DNA of 64,000 bases from Afipia sp. (GTDB lineage Bacteria; Pseudomonadota; Alphaproteobacteria; Rhizobiales; Xanthobacteraceae), in contig JAFKEQ010000003.1 in NCBI GenBank assembly GCA_017308575.1, positions 558,001 to 622,000 on the forward strand. Reading direction: 5' to 3'. Below, piece by piece: positions 38,506-48,055 of the stretch (its first letter is position 1; each line of letters starts with the position of its first letter). The notes below the pieces were generated by a model. The model made no database searches and was not told where the DNA came from. It saw nothing but the letters and a program-made list of their open reading frames with translations. The position numbers and the translations under genes are program-made.

Positions 38506-39537
38506 ATGGGTGAACAAGTGACAATTCAGAAAAATTGGCAAGAACTCATTCGTCCGAACAAGCTCAACGTGACGCCTGGTTCGGATCCGACCCGTTTCGC
38601 AACCGTCGTTGCCGAGCCGCTCGAGCGTGGCTTCGGTCAGACCCTCGGTAACGCGCTGCGCCGCGTGCTGCTGTCGTCGCTGCAGGGCGCCGCCGTGCAG
38701 TCCGTCCACATCGACGGCGTGCTGCACGAGTTCTCCTCGATCGCCGGTGTGCGCGAGGACGTGACCGACATCGTGCTCAACGTGAAGGACATCTCGATCA
38801 AGATGCAGGGCGAAGGCCCGAAGCGCATGGTCGTGAAGAAGTCGGGTCCGGGCGTCGTCACCGCCGGTGACATTCAGACCGTCGGCGATGTCGTCGTGTT
38901 GAACCCCGAGCTTCAGATCTGCACCCTGGACGAGGGCGCTGAAATCCGCATGGAGTTCACCGTGAACTCCGGCAAGGGCTACGTCGCCGCCGAGCGCAAC
39001 CGTCCGGAAGACGCGCCGATCGGCCTGATCCCGGTGGACAGCCTGTTCTCGCCGGTTCGCAAGGTGTCCTACAAGGTCGAGAACACCCGCGAAGGCCAGA
39101 TCCTCGACTACGACAAGCTGACCCTGACCATCGAAACCAACGGCGCGATCTCGCCGGACGACGCGCTCGCTTACTCGGCGCGTATCCTGCAGGATCAGCT
39201 CAACGTGTTCGTGAACTTCGAGGAGCCCCGCAAGGAGGTTGCCGCCGAGATCATTCCGGATCTCGCCTTCAACCCTGCGTTCCTCAAGAAGGTGGACGAG
39301 CTTGAACTGTCGGTTCGTTCGGCAAACTGCCTGAAGAACGACAACATCGTCTACATTGGCGACCTCGTGCAGAAGTCGGAAGCGGAAATGCTTCGCACCC
39401 CGAACTTCGGCCGCAAGTCGCTGAACGAGATCAAGGAAGTGCTCGCCCAGATGGGTCTGCACCTCGGCATGGAAGTGCCCGGTTGGCCGCCGGAGAACAT
39501 CGACGAGCTGGCCAAGCGCTTCGAGGATCACTACTGA
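38506..39537 (+). CDS. rpoA: DNA-directed RNA polymerase subunit alpha
   Basis: 343 residues. The N-terminal domain contains [23 protein letters not shown] and [18 protein letters not shown], the dimerisation surface that starts polymerase assembly. After a linker, [23 protein letters not shown] and the final [20 protein letters not shown] form the C-terminal domain that touches UP elements and activators. The ATG at 38506 matches the family start [14 protein letters not shown]. It lies 104 bases after rpsK. Confidence 0.97.
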   Translation: MGEQVTIQKNWQELIRPNKLNVTPGSDPTRFATVVAEPLERGFGQTLGNALRRVLLSSLQGAAVQSVHIDGVLHEFSSIAGVREDVTDIVLNVKDISIKMQGEGPKRMVVKKSGPGVVTAGDIQTVGDVVVLNPELQICTLDEGAEIRMEFTVNSGKGYVAAERNRPEDAPIGLIPVDSLFSPVRKVSYKVENTREGQILDYDKLTLTIETNGAISPDDALAYSARILQDQLNVFVNFEEPRKEVAAEIIPDLAFNPAFLKKVDELELSVRSANCLKNDNIVYIGDLVQKSEAEMLRTPNFGRKSLNEIKEVLAQMGLHLGMEVPGWPPENIDELAKRFEDHY

Positions 39538-39657
39538 TCCGAACTTCGCGAGAGCCGGCAACACCGGCTCTCATCTTCGTTATCACCGGGCGAACGCAGG
39601 AAGCCCACCTGAGCAGCATGTCCGACACGCGGTCGCGACAGAATTGAGGATAGAGAC

Positions 39658-40074
39658 ATGAACCACGGCAAGACCCTCCGCAAACTCAACCGCACCGCTG
39701 AGCATCGCAAGGCGATGTTCGCCAACATGTCGGCCGCGCTGATCAAGCACGAGCAGATCGTCACCACGCTGCCGAAGGCCAAGGAACTGCGCCCGATCGT
39801 CGAAAAGCTCGTGACGCTGGGCAAGAAGGGCGGCCTCGACAAGCGCCGTCAGGCCATCAGCGAGATGCGCGATCGCGATCAGGTCAAGAAGCTGTTCGAC
39901 GTTCTGGCACCGCGCTACAAGGACCGCCAGGGCGGCTACACCCGCATCATCAAGGCCGGCTTCCGCTACGGCGACAATGCGCCGATGGCCGTGATCGAGT
40001 TCGTTGACCGTGACGTCGATGCCAAGGGCCTGGATTCGGGCCCGGTGCAGGAGAAGGCCTCGGACGCCGAATAA
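39658..40074 (+). CDS. rplQ: 50S ribosomal protein L17
   Basis: 138 residues, [24 protein letters not shown] followed by [23 protein letters not shown]17 lies at the bottom of the large subunit around the tunnel exit. GAGGATAGAG precedes the ATG. It is the last gene of the ribosomal block and is closed by a strong terminator 25 bases later. Confidence 0.98.
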   Translation: MNHGKTLRKLNRTAEHRKAMFANMSAALIKHEQIVTTLPKAKELRPIVEKLVTLGKKGGLDKRRQAISEMRDRDQVKKLFDVLAPRYKDRQGGYTRIIKAGFRYGDNAPMAVIEFVDRDVDAKGLDSGPVQEKASDAE

Positions 40075-40098
40075 GCGTCTTTCAGATCTGAGTTATTC

Positions 40099-40127
40099 AA
40101 AAGCGGCGCCTTCAGCGCCGCTTTTTT
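40099..40127 (+). terminator. Intrinsic terminator after rplQ
   Basis: AAAAGCGGCGC (40099-40109), loop CTTCA, GCGCCGCTTTT (40115-40125) and further Ts. A perfect 11-pair stem with T-run, ending the alpha operon. Confidence 0.92.
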
Positions 40128-40232
40128 ATTGGCGATTGTGCCTGGAGAGGCCACGATACCGTGAAGGACATGATTGGTCCTCTGGCTCGCCTGTGCAGGC
40201 CCTCCTATGTGAACGAAACAAGGAGCATCACC

Positions 40233-41027
40233 ATGAAAATCGATCTTTCAGGAACAACTGCCGTCGTCACAGGCTCGACCGGCGGTATCGGTTTCGCCAT
40301 CGCTAAAGGCCTCGCGAGTGCAGGCGCCAGTGTCGTGGTCAACGGTCGCGGTCAGGAAAAGGCGGATGCTGCGGCCGCGGCGATCATCAAAGCCGTACCG
40401 GGCGCCAGCGCGCGCGGCGTCGGCGCGGACGTCTCGACTGCGGATGGCTGCGCGAAGCTGGTCGCGACCGTCTCCAGCGCCGACATTCTCATCAACAATG
40501 CCGGCATCTTCGAGCCGAAGGCGTTCTTCGACATTCCCGATGCGGACTGGATGCGGTTCTTCGAGGTCAATGTGATGTCGGGCGTGCGGCTGTCGCGCGC
40601 CTATATGTCCGGGATGCTCAAGCGCAACTGGGGCCGGATCGTTTTCATATCTTCGGAATCCGCGCTGAACATTCCGAGCGAAATGATTCACTACGGCATG
40701 TCCAAGACGGCGCAACTTGCGGTTTCGCGCGGCCTCGCCGAATTGACCAAGGGCACGGGCGTGACGGTTAATTCGGTGCTGCCGGGACCGACCATGTCGG
40801 AAGGTGTCGAGGTTTTCGTGAAGGACCTGGCGAAACAGAACGGCCAATCGGTGGAAGAGGCTGCCTCGCAATTCGTCAAGCAGCATCGCGGCACCTCGCT
40901 AATCCAGCGGTTTGCCACCGTCGATGAGATCGCCAACATGGTGGTGTATGTCTCCTCGCGTGAGGCGGCCGTAACCAACGGCGCCGCGCTACGGGCCGAG
41001 GGTGGAATCATTCAGACGATTGCGTGA
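40233..41027 (+). CDS. Short-chain dehydrogenase/reductase
   Basis: 264 residues from the ATG at 40233 with AAGGAG (40220-40225) upstream. Cofactor motif TGSTGGIG (13-20), NNAG (88-91), catalytic Ser near 140-141, Tyr154 and Lys158 (YGMSK). It should oxidise or reduce an alcohol/ketone with NAD(P); the substrate is unknown. It stands alone between the rplQ terminator and the leftward MarR gene. Confidence 0.9.
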   Translation: MKIDLSGTTAVVTGSTGGIGFAIAKGLASAGASVVVNGRGQEKADAAAAAIIKAVPGASARGVGADVSTADGCAKLVATVSSADILINNAGIFEPKAFFDIPDADWMRFFEVNVMSGVRLSRAYMSGMLKRNWGRIVFISSESALNIPSEMIHYGMSKTAQLAVSRGLAELTKGTGVTVNSVLPGPTMSEGVEVFVKDLAKQNGQSVEEAASQFVKQHRGTSLIQRFATVDEIANMVVYVSSREAAVTNGAALRAEGGIIQTIA

Positions 41028-41130
41028 CAAGGCCTGGTATTCGCTCAAAATTTGCACCGCAAACTGGCGCTTGTTGCGCCGCTTTGCGGTGCGAGCTTCG
41101 CGCGGCTCGGCAAGCCGCGGCCTGCCGCTG

Positions 41131-41679
41131 TCAGCTCTCTGCGGCGATGGTCAGCGCTGCGCTGGCAAGGCGATCCTTGATCGTCGAAAGTTTGACGTTC
41201 AGGTCATGAAACGTCCGGTCGGTAAAATCCGAAAACACCAGATTATCGGCAACAACCTGACGTGAATACAGGTTCGCCAGTTGCTTATAGGCCTTGTCGG
41301 TCAGCGACATCAGCACGACCCGCGCATCCTCTTTCGATGGCACGCGGCGCATGAAGCCATTCTTTTCCAGATGCTTCGTTTGAGTGGTCACAAACGACGG
41401 ATCGACGTGAAGTTTTGTGGACACGTCACGGACCGAAATTCCCTTGCCCTGATCGAGGTCGTTGACAGCCATCAAGATCAGCCACTGAGGGCAGGTGATG
41501 TCGAGGACCCGCGCCCAGATCGCGCGAATTTCCTCAAGATGCGTGTTGATCGAAATCACATCCCAAATGAATTGCCGGACCAGGGCGTTATCCGGCCCGA
41601 GCGGGGTCACTTCGCGCCCGCTCGATTTGCGACGAATAGAAGATTTTTTCTTCGTGGCGGTCTTGGCGGCCATCTTCAT
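41131..41679 (-). CDS. MarR-family transcriptional regulator
   Basis: 182 residues. After a basic N-terminal tail (KTATKKKSSIRRKSSGRE), the winged helix-turn-helix is seen in ISVRDVSTKLHVDPSFVTTQTKHLEKNGFMRRVPSKEDARVV, including the wing with DARVV in place of the common DRR. MarR proteins are dimeric repressors relieved by small ligands. Start at 41679; a second Met two codons later is possible. It is divergent from the porin gene, with a palindrome in between that may be its operator. Confidence 0.88.
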   Translation of the reverse strand: MKMAAKTATKKKSSIRRKSSGREVTPLGPDNALVRQFIWDVISINTHLEEIRAIWARVLDITCPQWLILMAVNDLDQGKGISVRDVSTKLHVDPSFVTTQTKHLEKNGFMRRVPSKEDARVVLMSLTDKAYKQLANLYSRQVVADNLVFSDFTDRTFHDLNVKLSTIKDRLASAALTIAAES

Positions 41680-41793
41680 TTTGAAAACCGTGAAGGGAAG
41701 GGAACGCTAGGTCAAATATGACAGTATTACAACTGCCGTATGCGGCAAAGATACGCGTGGCAGAAAAAACACATGAGTTAATCAAATAAATAT

Positions 41794-41810
41794 ATGACTA
41801 TATCAGTCAT
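41794..41810. promoter_or_regulatory. Candidate MarR operator (dyad)
   Basis: ATGACT (41794-41799) and AGTCAT (41805-41810) form a perfect inverted repeat with a five-base centre, inside the A+T-rich 308-base gap between the MarR gene and the porin. MarR dimers usually bind 16-20-base palindromes of this kind near their own promoter. A second, shorter dyad TGCCG/CGGCA lies at 41734-41747. Confidence 0.5.
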
Positions 41811-41987
41811 TGAATTCGCCCGAGCAGTAAAGGCATTGTCGTTCCGACACCTGAAGAGATCGGGGGTCCCATCCGGCAGCGGCAGGAGGCTGCTAACGGA
41901 TGGTGAGCGGGGGTTAAGGGCTGAGACTTGGAAGCGGCTTGTGCCGCAGGGCGAGACCTTTCCTCAATTGAACACTTTGGAGGTTTT

Positions 41988-43454
41988 ATGAGCAAGATTA
42001 AGAGCCTTATCCTCGGATCGGCTGCCGTGATCGCAGCGTCCGCTGGAGCGCAGGCGGCTGATCTTCCGGTGAAGGCGAAAGCGGTCCAGTACGTGAAAAT
42101 CTGCTCCCTGTACGGAGCTGGTTTCTATTACATCCCGGGCACTGACACCTGCATCAAGCTGGGTGGATACGCGCAGTTCGACGCGACGATCAACGGCACC
42201 GCGCACGGCCAGCCGTCGTGGAGCAGCACCGCCGGTCAGAACAACCGCAGCTCGGACGAGTTCGTGACCCGTTCGCGCGTGAACTTCAACATCGATACGC
42301 GCACCGCGAGCGAGTATGGCGTTGTCCGCACCTTCTGGTCGAGCAACTTCCAGCACACCTCCGGCGATGGCCCGTCGTCCGGTGTCCTGACCATGGACTT
42401 CGGCTTCATTCAGTTCGCCGGCTTCACCATCGGTAAGGCGATCTCGGGCTTTCAGACCCCCTGGGGCGGCAGCCCGGTCGGCCTGAACACCTCCAACCTG
42501 CTCGGCGGCTACGACGACTCGACCGGTATCACCCAGATTGCCTATACGTGGCAGTTCGGCAATGGCATCTCGGCTCAGATCGGCGTTGAAGACAACCGCG
42601 TCATCAACCGCGCCCCGATCTTCAACGGCACGGGCGTTGGTGCGTTCACTGCACCCAATTTCTTCTCGAGCAGTCTGACGACTAACTCGTCGGCCGGTAA
42701 CGGGTCGCCAGACATTGTGGGCAACATTCGTGTCGATCAGGCAGCCTTCACTGCGCAGCTCTCCGGCGGCCTTCACAACGTCCGTGGCGCATACTACGGC
42801 GCCGACGAGACGACCGGTCATCCGAGCGACACCTGGGGCTTCGCCGTTCAGGGCGGTCTTCAGTTGAAGAATCTCCCGACGGGCGCGGGCGACAAGCTGT
42901 CGATCAGCGCGATCTACTCTGACGGCGCACCGAAATACGTGATCGGCGGCACCACTGGCAACAGCTTCAGCGCGTTCGGCGGTGGTGCGGATGCTGGCTA
43001 TTACCAGAGCTTCGCTAACGGCATCCTGCTTGACGGCGTCTACTCTCCGGGCGGTTCGATCGAGAAGACCAAGGTCTGGGCCGTTCAGGGTGGTTACGAG
43101 CACAACTGGTCGCGGGAATGGCAGAGCAGCTTGTTCGGTGCGTACGTTCACGTCGACTACAACGACAACGCTTCTGCGATCCTTCGTGGCTCCCTGCCGG
43201 CTGGCTTCCTTTTGGCTGGCAGCACCTACGATCCGGATTTCAACATCTGGCAGATCGGTACCCGTACCGCCTGGACCCCGGTCAAGGGTCTGACGTTCTC
43301 CGGCGAACTGCTCTACACCACCCTGGATACGTACAGCACCGGTGGCGTCGTTGCCGCAGCGAAAGATGCCGGTACCTACAAGCCTGCTGGGAACTATCAG
43401 TTCAAGGACCAGGGAATGTTCTCCGGTCAGCTTCGCGTTCGCCGCACTTGGTAA
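41988..43454 (+). CDS. Outer-membrane porin (Porin_2 type)
   Basis: 488 residues. Residues 1-23 are a signal peptide (SLILGSAAVIAASAGAQA, cut before ADLPVKAK). The mature start VKICSLYGAGFYYIPGTDTC then IKLGGYAQFDATI is the hallmark of alphaproteobacterial Porin_2 proteins; many alternating beta strands and a C-terminal aromatic (VRRTW) follow. It should form a trimeric beta barrel for small hydrophilic solutes. TTTGGAGG lies just before the ATG at 41988; the frame extends further upstream but without family support. A terminator follows 38 bases after the stop. The MarR dyad sits in its upstream region. Confidence 0.93.
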   Translation: MSKIKSLILGSAAVIAASAGAQAADLPVKAKAVQYVKICSLYGAGFYYIPGTDTCIKLGGYAQFDATINGTAHGQPSWSSTAGQNNRSSDEFVTRSRVNFNIDTRTASEYGVVRTFWSSNFQHTSGDGPSSGVLTMDFGFIQFAGFTIGKAISGFQTPWGGSPVGLNTSNLLGGYDDSTGITQIAYTWQFGNGISAQIGVEDNRVINRAPIFNGTGVGAFTAPNFFSSSLTTNSSAGNGSPDIVGNIRVDQAAFTAQLSGGLHNVRGAYYGADETTGHPSDTWGFAVQGGLQLKNLPTGAGDKLSISAIYSDGAPKYVIGGTTGNSFSAFGGGADAGYYQSFANGILLDGVYSPGGSIEKTKVWAVQGGYEHNWSREWQSSLFGAYVHVDYNDNASAILRGSLPAGFLLAGSTYDPDFNIWQIGTRTAWTPVKGLTFSGELLYTTLDTYSTGGVVAAAKDAGTYKPAGNYQFKDQGMFSGQLRVRRTW

Positions 43455-43491
43455 TAGCGAAAGCCTGATGGTTGAAACTTAATCAATGCGA

Positions 43492-43520
43492 ACCCCGGCA
43501 GCAAAACTGCCGGGGTTCTT
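43492..43520 (+). terminator. Intrinsic terminator after the porin gene
   Basis: AACCCCGGCAG (43492-43502), loop CAAAA, CTGCCGGGGTT (43508-43518), then CTTGTCTCC. An 11-pair stem; the T-tract is short but the stem is very stable. Confidence 0.82.
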
Positions 43521-43604
43521 GTCTCCGGTCAGCGCAGCACGCAATCGTGAAATGCGATTGGCGACGATTAGTTGACTAAGTAAGATAATGTCAGCATGTT
43601 TGAG

Positions 43605-43704
43605 CATAAGGCGGCATTGATGCCGTTGCTTACCGCGTCAGTGAACGCGACAGGTTTTTCATAAAATCTCCAAGCCTCCGGCGATGCCCCGCCGGAGGCT
43701 TTTT
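43605..43704 (+). ncRNA. Possible small RNA between the porin and alcohol dehydrogenase genes
   Basis: TTGACT (43572-43577) with CATGTT (43595-43600) 17 bases later could be a promoter, and a strong terminator follows at 43672-43704. No reading frame is convincing between them, so a transcript of about 100 bases would be untranslated. The -10 match is only partial. The terminator could alternatively serve the leftward dehydrogenase gene, though its T-run is on the plus strand. Confidence 0.3.
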
Positions 43705-43706
43705 CC
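43672..43706 (+). terminator. Intrinsic terminator with T-run on the plus strand
   Basis: AAGCCTCCGGC (43672-43682), eight-base loop, GCCGGAGGCTT (43691-43701), then TTTTCC. It also lies just after the end of the leftward gene that stops at 43726 and may act in both directions. Confidence 0.75.
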
Positions 43707-43725
43707 TTTGCCGGCAACAAACCGG

Positions 43726-44739
43726 CTACCAGCCTTCCAGCACCAGCTTGCCGGTCGAGCGGCCGCCTTCGAGCAGCGCATGAGCCTGCTTGAGATTCGC
43801 GGCGTTGATTGTGCCGAGCACCTTGTCGAGCGTGGTGCGCAGCACGCCGTTGTCGATCAGGCTGGCGACGTCATCGAGCAGGTTGTGCTGCGCGATCATG
43901 TCGGGGGTCTGGAACGACGAACGTGTGAACATCGATTCCCAGTGCAGCGAGGCGGCCTTGCCCTTGAGCAGGTTAACGTTGAGCGAGGCGGGATCGTCGA
44001 TCAGCCCGAGCTTGCCCTGCGGGGCGATGATGTCCGCCAGCGCCGCGAAGTGCTGATCGGTGTTGGTGAGCACGGCGATCAGTGCCACCGGCGGCACCTT
44101 GAGCGCCGCGATCTGCTCTTTCATCGGTTTGGAGTGATCGATGACGTGATGCGCGCCGAGTTCGAGGCACCATTTGGTCGATTCGGGGCGCGAGGCGGTA
44201 GCAACCACGGTGAGGCCGGTGAGACGGCGCGCAAGCTGGATCAGGATCGAGCCGACGCCGCCGGCGCCGCCGACGATTAGCAGCGTGCGCGGATCGACGC
44301 TCTTGCCGGGTGCGACGCCGAGGCGGTCGAACAGCAATTCCCATGCGGTGATGGAGGTGAGGGGGAGGGCGGCAGCCTGCGCAAACGAGAGCGTCTTGGG
44401 CTTGTGGCCGACGATGCGCTCGTCGACGAGATGGAATTCCGAGTTGGTGCCCTGACGCTGGATCGAACCCGCATACCAGACTTCATCGCCCGGCTTGAAC
44501 AGCGAGACATCCGGCCCGACGGCATCGACCACGCCCGCCGCGTCGAAGCCGAGAATCTTGAGTTCGCCTTCCGGCGGCTCGGCACGCTTGCGCACCTTGT
44601 AGTCCACCGGATTGGCGGAGATGGCTTTCACCGCGACGCGAATATCGCGTCCCAGCGGTTCCGGCTTGGCGGTCTCAAAGTCGATCAGCGATTCCGCTGC
44701 GTCGATCGGCAGCGACTTCCTGTAACCCACGGCTTTCAT
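43726..44739 (-). CDS. Zinc-type alcohol dehydrogenase / quinone oxidoreductase family protein
   Basis: 337 residues from the ATG at 44739, chosen because GGAG lies seven bases before it; an ATG 12 bases upstream is the alternative. AISANPVDYKVR and ILGFDAAGVVDAVGPDV form the N-terminal GroES-like domain; LLIVGGAGGVGSILIQLARRL is the NAD(P)-binding loop of the Rossmann domain. The zinc-binding cysteines of true alcohol dehydrogenases are missing, so it is closer to quinone oxidoreductases that reduce enones or quinones. It is divergent from an HxlR regulator 121 bases away. Confidence 0.88.
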   Translation of the reverse strand: MKAVGYRKSLPIDAAESLIDFETAKPEPLGRDIRVAVKAISANPVDYKVRKRAEPPEGELKILGFDAAGVVDAVGPDVSLFKPGDEVWYAGSIQRQGTNSEFHLVDERIVGHKPKTLSFAQAAALPLTSITAWELLFDRLGVAPGKSVDPRTLLIVGGAGGVGSILIQLARRLTGLTVVATASRPESTKWCLELGAHHVIDHSKPMKEQIAALKVPPVALIAVLTNTDQHFAALADIIAPQGKLGLIDDPASLNVNLLKGKAASLHWESMFTRSSFQTPDMIAQHNLLDDVASLIDNGVLRTTLDKVLGTINAANLKQAHALLEGGRSTGKLVLEGW

Positions 44740-44860
44740 GTCTTGCTCCATCAGCGACCGTTCCGGTCGTCCGTTCCTAGGTGTCCCGGTCGCTGCATAT
44801 TTGCAAGTACTGTCATTTTGGGGATATAGTCACCGTTCGGATACTAATGGAATTTGTCTT

Positions 44861-45268
44861 ATGAAACGGCAGAACTTCGGCTGTGCGCCCGGCTGCTCCG
44901 TCGAGGTGACCCTCGATCTGATTGACGGCAAATGGAAGGGCGTCATCCTCTACCACCTTCAGGAAGGGCGGCTGCGCTTCGGCGAACTGCGCAAGCGGCT
45001 CCCGAACGTGACGCAGCGGATGCTGACCAAGCAGCTTCGTGCGCTGGAGGAGGATGACCTCATCATCCGCAAGGTGTATGCCGAAGTCCCGCCGCGGGTG
45101 GATTACGAATTGTCCGAGACGGGACAGCGGCTGCGGCCGGTGATCGATGCGCTCAAGGCCTGGGGAGACGACAATCGCGCCCGGCTCGCCGCGTCAGCCC
45201 GGAACAAGACCGAGGCGGCGAAGGCTGGACCGCAAAGCGCCGCGCCGCGTTCGTCGCATCCGGCGTGA
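44861..45268 (+). CDS. HxlR-family transcriptional regulator
   Basis: 135 residues from the ATG at 44861. GCSVEVTLDLIDGKWKGVILYHLQEGRLRFGELRKRLPNVTQRMLTKQLRALEEDDLI is the HxlR winged-helix domain, including the early Cys (FGCAPGCS) often used for redox or electrophile sensing. The C-terminus is a low-complexity Ala/Arg/Ser tail. Such regulators commonly control the divergent oxidoreductase gene in response to aldehydes or quinones, which fits the dehydrogenase next door. Confidence 0.9.
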   Translation: MKRQNFGCAPGCSVEVTLDLIDGKWKGVILYHLQEGRLRFGELRKRLPNVTQRMLTKQLRALEEDDLIIRKVYAEVPPRVDYELSETGQRLRPVIDALKAWGDDNRARLAASARNKTEAAKAGPQSAAPRSSHPA

Positions 45269-45332
45269 CCGTCACATCTTTCGCCATATTGGCACGACTT
45301 TAATCTTAGGCTTCAGACTCAGGATTGTTTTC

Positions 45333-46727
45333 ATGACCGTTACTCGTGCGCTCTCCGCCCTTCTTGTCTGCTCCTTTGTTGCCGCGCCTGCGCTGGCACA
45401 GGACCGCGTAGTCCCGTCCTCGCCGGCCCAGGTGAAACTGTCCTATGCCCCGATCGTTCAGCGCGTGCAGCCGGCTGTTGTGAACGTCTATGCCGCCAAG
45501 ATCGTACAGAACCGCAATCCGCTGCTGGATGACCCGCTATTCCGCCGCTTCTTCGGCGTGCCAGGTGGTCCGCAGGAGCAGATGCAGCGCTCGCTCGGCT
45601 CCGGCGTGATGGTCGATGCGTCGGGTCTCGTCGTGACGAATAACCATGTCATCGAGGGCGCGGATCAGGTGAAGGTCTCGCTGTCCGACAAGCGCGAATT
45701 CGAGGCCGAGATCGTGCTGAAGGACAGCCGCACCGACCTCGCGGTACTGCGCCTGAAGGATGCGAAGGAAAAGTTTCCGACGCTCGAATTCTCCAACTCC
45801 GACGACGCGCAGGTCGGCGACGTCGTGCTTGCCATCGGCAATCCGTTCGGCGTCGGCCAGACCGTGACCCACGGTATCATTTCGGCGCTGGCGCGCACGC
45901 AGGTCGGCATCACCGACTATCAGTTCTTCATCCAGACCGATGCCGCGATCAATCCCGGCAACTCGGGCGGTGCGCTGGTGGACATGACCGGCAAGCTGGT
46001 CGGCGTTAACACCGCGATCTTCTCCCGCTCCGGAGGTTCGCAGGGCATTGGCTTCGCCATTCCTGCCAACATGGTGCGCGTCGTGGTCGCCTCCGCCAAG
46101 AGCGGCGGCAACGCGGTGAAGCGTCCATGGCTCGGTGCGCGGCTGCAGGGGGTGACGCCCGAGATCGCCGAGACGCTCGGCCTCAAGCGCCCCACCGGCG
46201 CGCTGGTGGCGAATGTGACGAACGGCAGTCCCGCTGCGAAGGCAGGCCTCAAGCTGTCCGATCTGATCGTGGCGATCGACGGGCAGGTGATCGACGATCC
46301 GAACGCATTCGACTATCGCTTTGCCACCCGTCCGCTCGGCGGCTCCGCTCAGGTGGACGTGATCCGCGGCGGCAAGCCGGTCAAGCTCACCATCGCACTT
46401 GAGACCGCGCCGGACACCGGACGCGACGAAATCGTCATCAAGGCGCGCTCGCCGTTCCAGGGCGCCAAGGTCGCTAACATTTCTCCGGCGCTGGCCGATG
46501 AATTGAAACTCGACACCAGCATCGAAGGCATTGTCGTGACCGATCTGTCTGACGATGCGGTGGCGGCGAATGTCGGCTTCAAGAAGGGCGACGTGATCGT
46601 TGCCGTGAATGGCGTGAAGATCGGCAAGACCGCTGAACTCGAAAAGCTCGCGCGCGAAGGCGCGCGTCTATGGCGCATTTCGGTGATCCGCGGTGGCCAG
46701 CAATTGAACGTCGTGCTCGGGGGATGA
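45333..46727 (+). CDS. Periplasmic serine protease, HtrA/DegP family
   Basis: 464 residues. A signal peptide (residues 1-22, ending APALA) leads into a trypsin-like domain with His105 (TNNHVIEG), Asp135 (SRTDLAVL) and Ser211 (GNSGGA). Two PDZ domains follow (about 240-335 and 375-464), which bind exposed C-termini of unfolded proteins. It should degrade or refold damaged periplasmic proteins. The stop codon overlaps the rarA start (ATGA). DegP, DegQ and DegS-type relatives cannot be separated here; two PDZs favour DegP/DegQ. Confidence 0.93.
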   Translation: MTVTRALSALLVCSFVAAPALAQDRVVPSSPAQVKLSYAPIVQRVQPAVVNVYAAKIVQNRNPLLDDPLFRRFFGVPGGPQEQMQRSLGSGVMVDASGLVVTNNHVIEGADQVKVSLSDKREFEAEIVLKDSRTDLAVLRLKDAKEKFPTLEFSNSDDAQVGDVVLAIGNPFGVGQTVTHGIISALARTQVGITDYQFFIQTDAAINPGNSGGALVDMTGKLVGVNTAIFSRSGGSQGIGFAIPANMVRVVVASAKSGGNAVKRPWLGARLQGVTPEIAETLGLKRPTGALVANVTNGSPAAKAGLKLSDLIVAIDGQVIDDPNAFDYRFATRPLGGSAQVDVIRGGKPVKLTIALETAPDTGRDEIVIKARSPFQGAKVANISPALADELKLDTSIEGIVVTDLSDDAVAANVGFKKGDVIVAVNGVKIGKTAELEKLAREGARLWRISVIRGGQQLNVVLGG

Positions 46728-48055
46728 GTCCGAAACGACCGCAGCCTTCGGCCAATCTCTTCGCCGCCGCAGGGCTGGAGCAGGATGCGCCGCGTCCGTT
46801 GCCGGAGAAACTGCGTCCGCGCTCGCTCGGCGATGTGGTCGGGCAGGATCACATTCTCGGTCCGGACGGCGCGCTGACGCGCATGCTGGAAACGCGTACG
46901 CTAGGTTCTCTGATTTTCTGGGGACCGCCCGGCACCGGCAAGACCACGGTCGCGCGGCTGCTGGCCGATGCGACAGAGCTTGAATTTGAGCAGATTTCCG
47001 CGGTGTTCTCCGGCGTCGCTGACTTGAAGAAGGTGTTCGACGCCGCGCGCGCCCGCCGCGAAATGGGCAAGGGCACGCTGTTGTTCGTGGACGAGGTGCA
47101 CCGCTTCAACCGCGCGCAGCAGGATTCCTTCCTGCCGGTGATGGAAGACGGCACGGTGGTGCTGGTCGGGGCGACCACGGAAAATCCATCGTTCGAACTC
47201 AACGCGGCGCTTCTGTCGCGTGCGCGCGTGCTGGTGTTTCAGTCGCTCGATCCGGCGGCGGTCGAAAAACTTTACGCCCGTGCGGAAGAGGTCGAGGGCC
47301 GCAAACTGCCGCTCGATGCCGAGGCCCGCGCCGTGCTGGTGCGGATGGCCGATGGAGATGGACGCGCCGCGCTGACGCTGGCGGAGGAGGTCTGGCGCGC
47401 CGCGCGCAAGGACGAGATTTTCAATGCCGCGCAGTTGCAGGAGATCCTGCAAAGGCGTGCGCCGATCTATGACAAGTCCGCCGACGGCCATTACAATCTG
47501 ATCTCGGCGCTGCATAAGTCCGTGCGAGGCTCCGATCCGGATGCCGCGCTGTATTACTTTGCGCGGATGCTTGATGCGGGCGAGGACCCGCTGTTTCTGG
47601 CGCGTCGCGTGGTGCGGATGGCGGTAGAGGACATCGGCATGGCCGATCCGCAGGCGCTGGTGATCGCCAACGCGGCCAAGGACGCTTACGATTTCCTCGG
47701 CAGCCCGGAAGGCGAACTCGCCATCGCGCAGGCGGTGATCTATGTCGCCACCGCGCCGAAATCGAATGCCGCGTACAAGGCGTTCGGCGCGGCCAAGCGT
47801 CTGGCGAAGGAGGGCGGCTCGCTGCTGCCGCCCAAGCACATTCTCAATTCGCCGACCAAGCTGATGCAGTCCGAAGGCTACGGCGCGGGCTATCAGTACG
47901 ACCACGACACGCCGGAAGCTTTTTCCGGGCAGGACTATTTCCCCGAAGCGCTCGGCCGCCAGACGTTCTACAATCCACCGGACCGTGGCTTTGAGCGCGA
48001 GATTCGCAAGCGGCTCGATTACTGGGCCAAGCTGAGAAAAGACAGATCATCATGA
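46724..48055 (+). CDS. rarA: Replication-associated recombination protein A (AAA+ ATPase, RarA/MgsA)
   Basis: 443 residues from the ATG at 46724, inside the htrA stop. Walker A GPPGTGKTT, Walker B LLFVDEVHRFNR and sensor GATTENPSFELN are the clamp-loader-like AAA+ motifs. The C-terminal tetramerisation region includes YDKSADGHYNLISALHKSVRGSDPDAALYY. It acts at stalled replication forks with SSB. It is coupled by four-base overlaps to htrA before it and the pseudouridine synthase after it. Confidence 0.95.
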   Translation: MSPKRPQPSANLFAAAGLEQDAPRPLPEKLRPRSLGDVVGQDHILGPDGALTRMLETRTLGSLIFWGPPGTGKTTVARLLADATELEFEQISAVFSGVADLKKVFDAARARREMGKGTLLFVDEVHRFNRAQQDSFLPVMEDGTVVLVGATTENPSFELNAALLSRARVLVFQSLDPAAVEKLYARAEEVEGRKLPLDAEARAVLVRMADGDGRAALTLAEEVWRAARKDEIFNAAQLQEILQRRAPIYDKSADGHYNLISALHKSVRGSDPDAALYYFARMLDAGEDPLFLARRVVRMAVEDIGMADPQALVIANAAKDAYDFLGSPEGELAIAQAVIYVATAPKSNAAYKAFGAAKRLAKEGGSLLPPKHILNSPTKLMQSEGYGAGYQYDHDTPEAFSGQDYFPEALGRQTFYNPPDRGFEREIRKRLDYWAKLRKDRSS

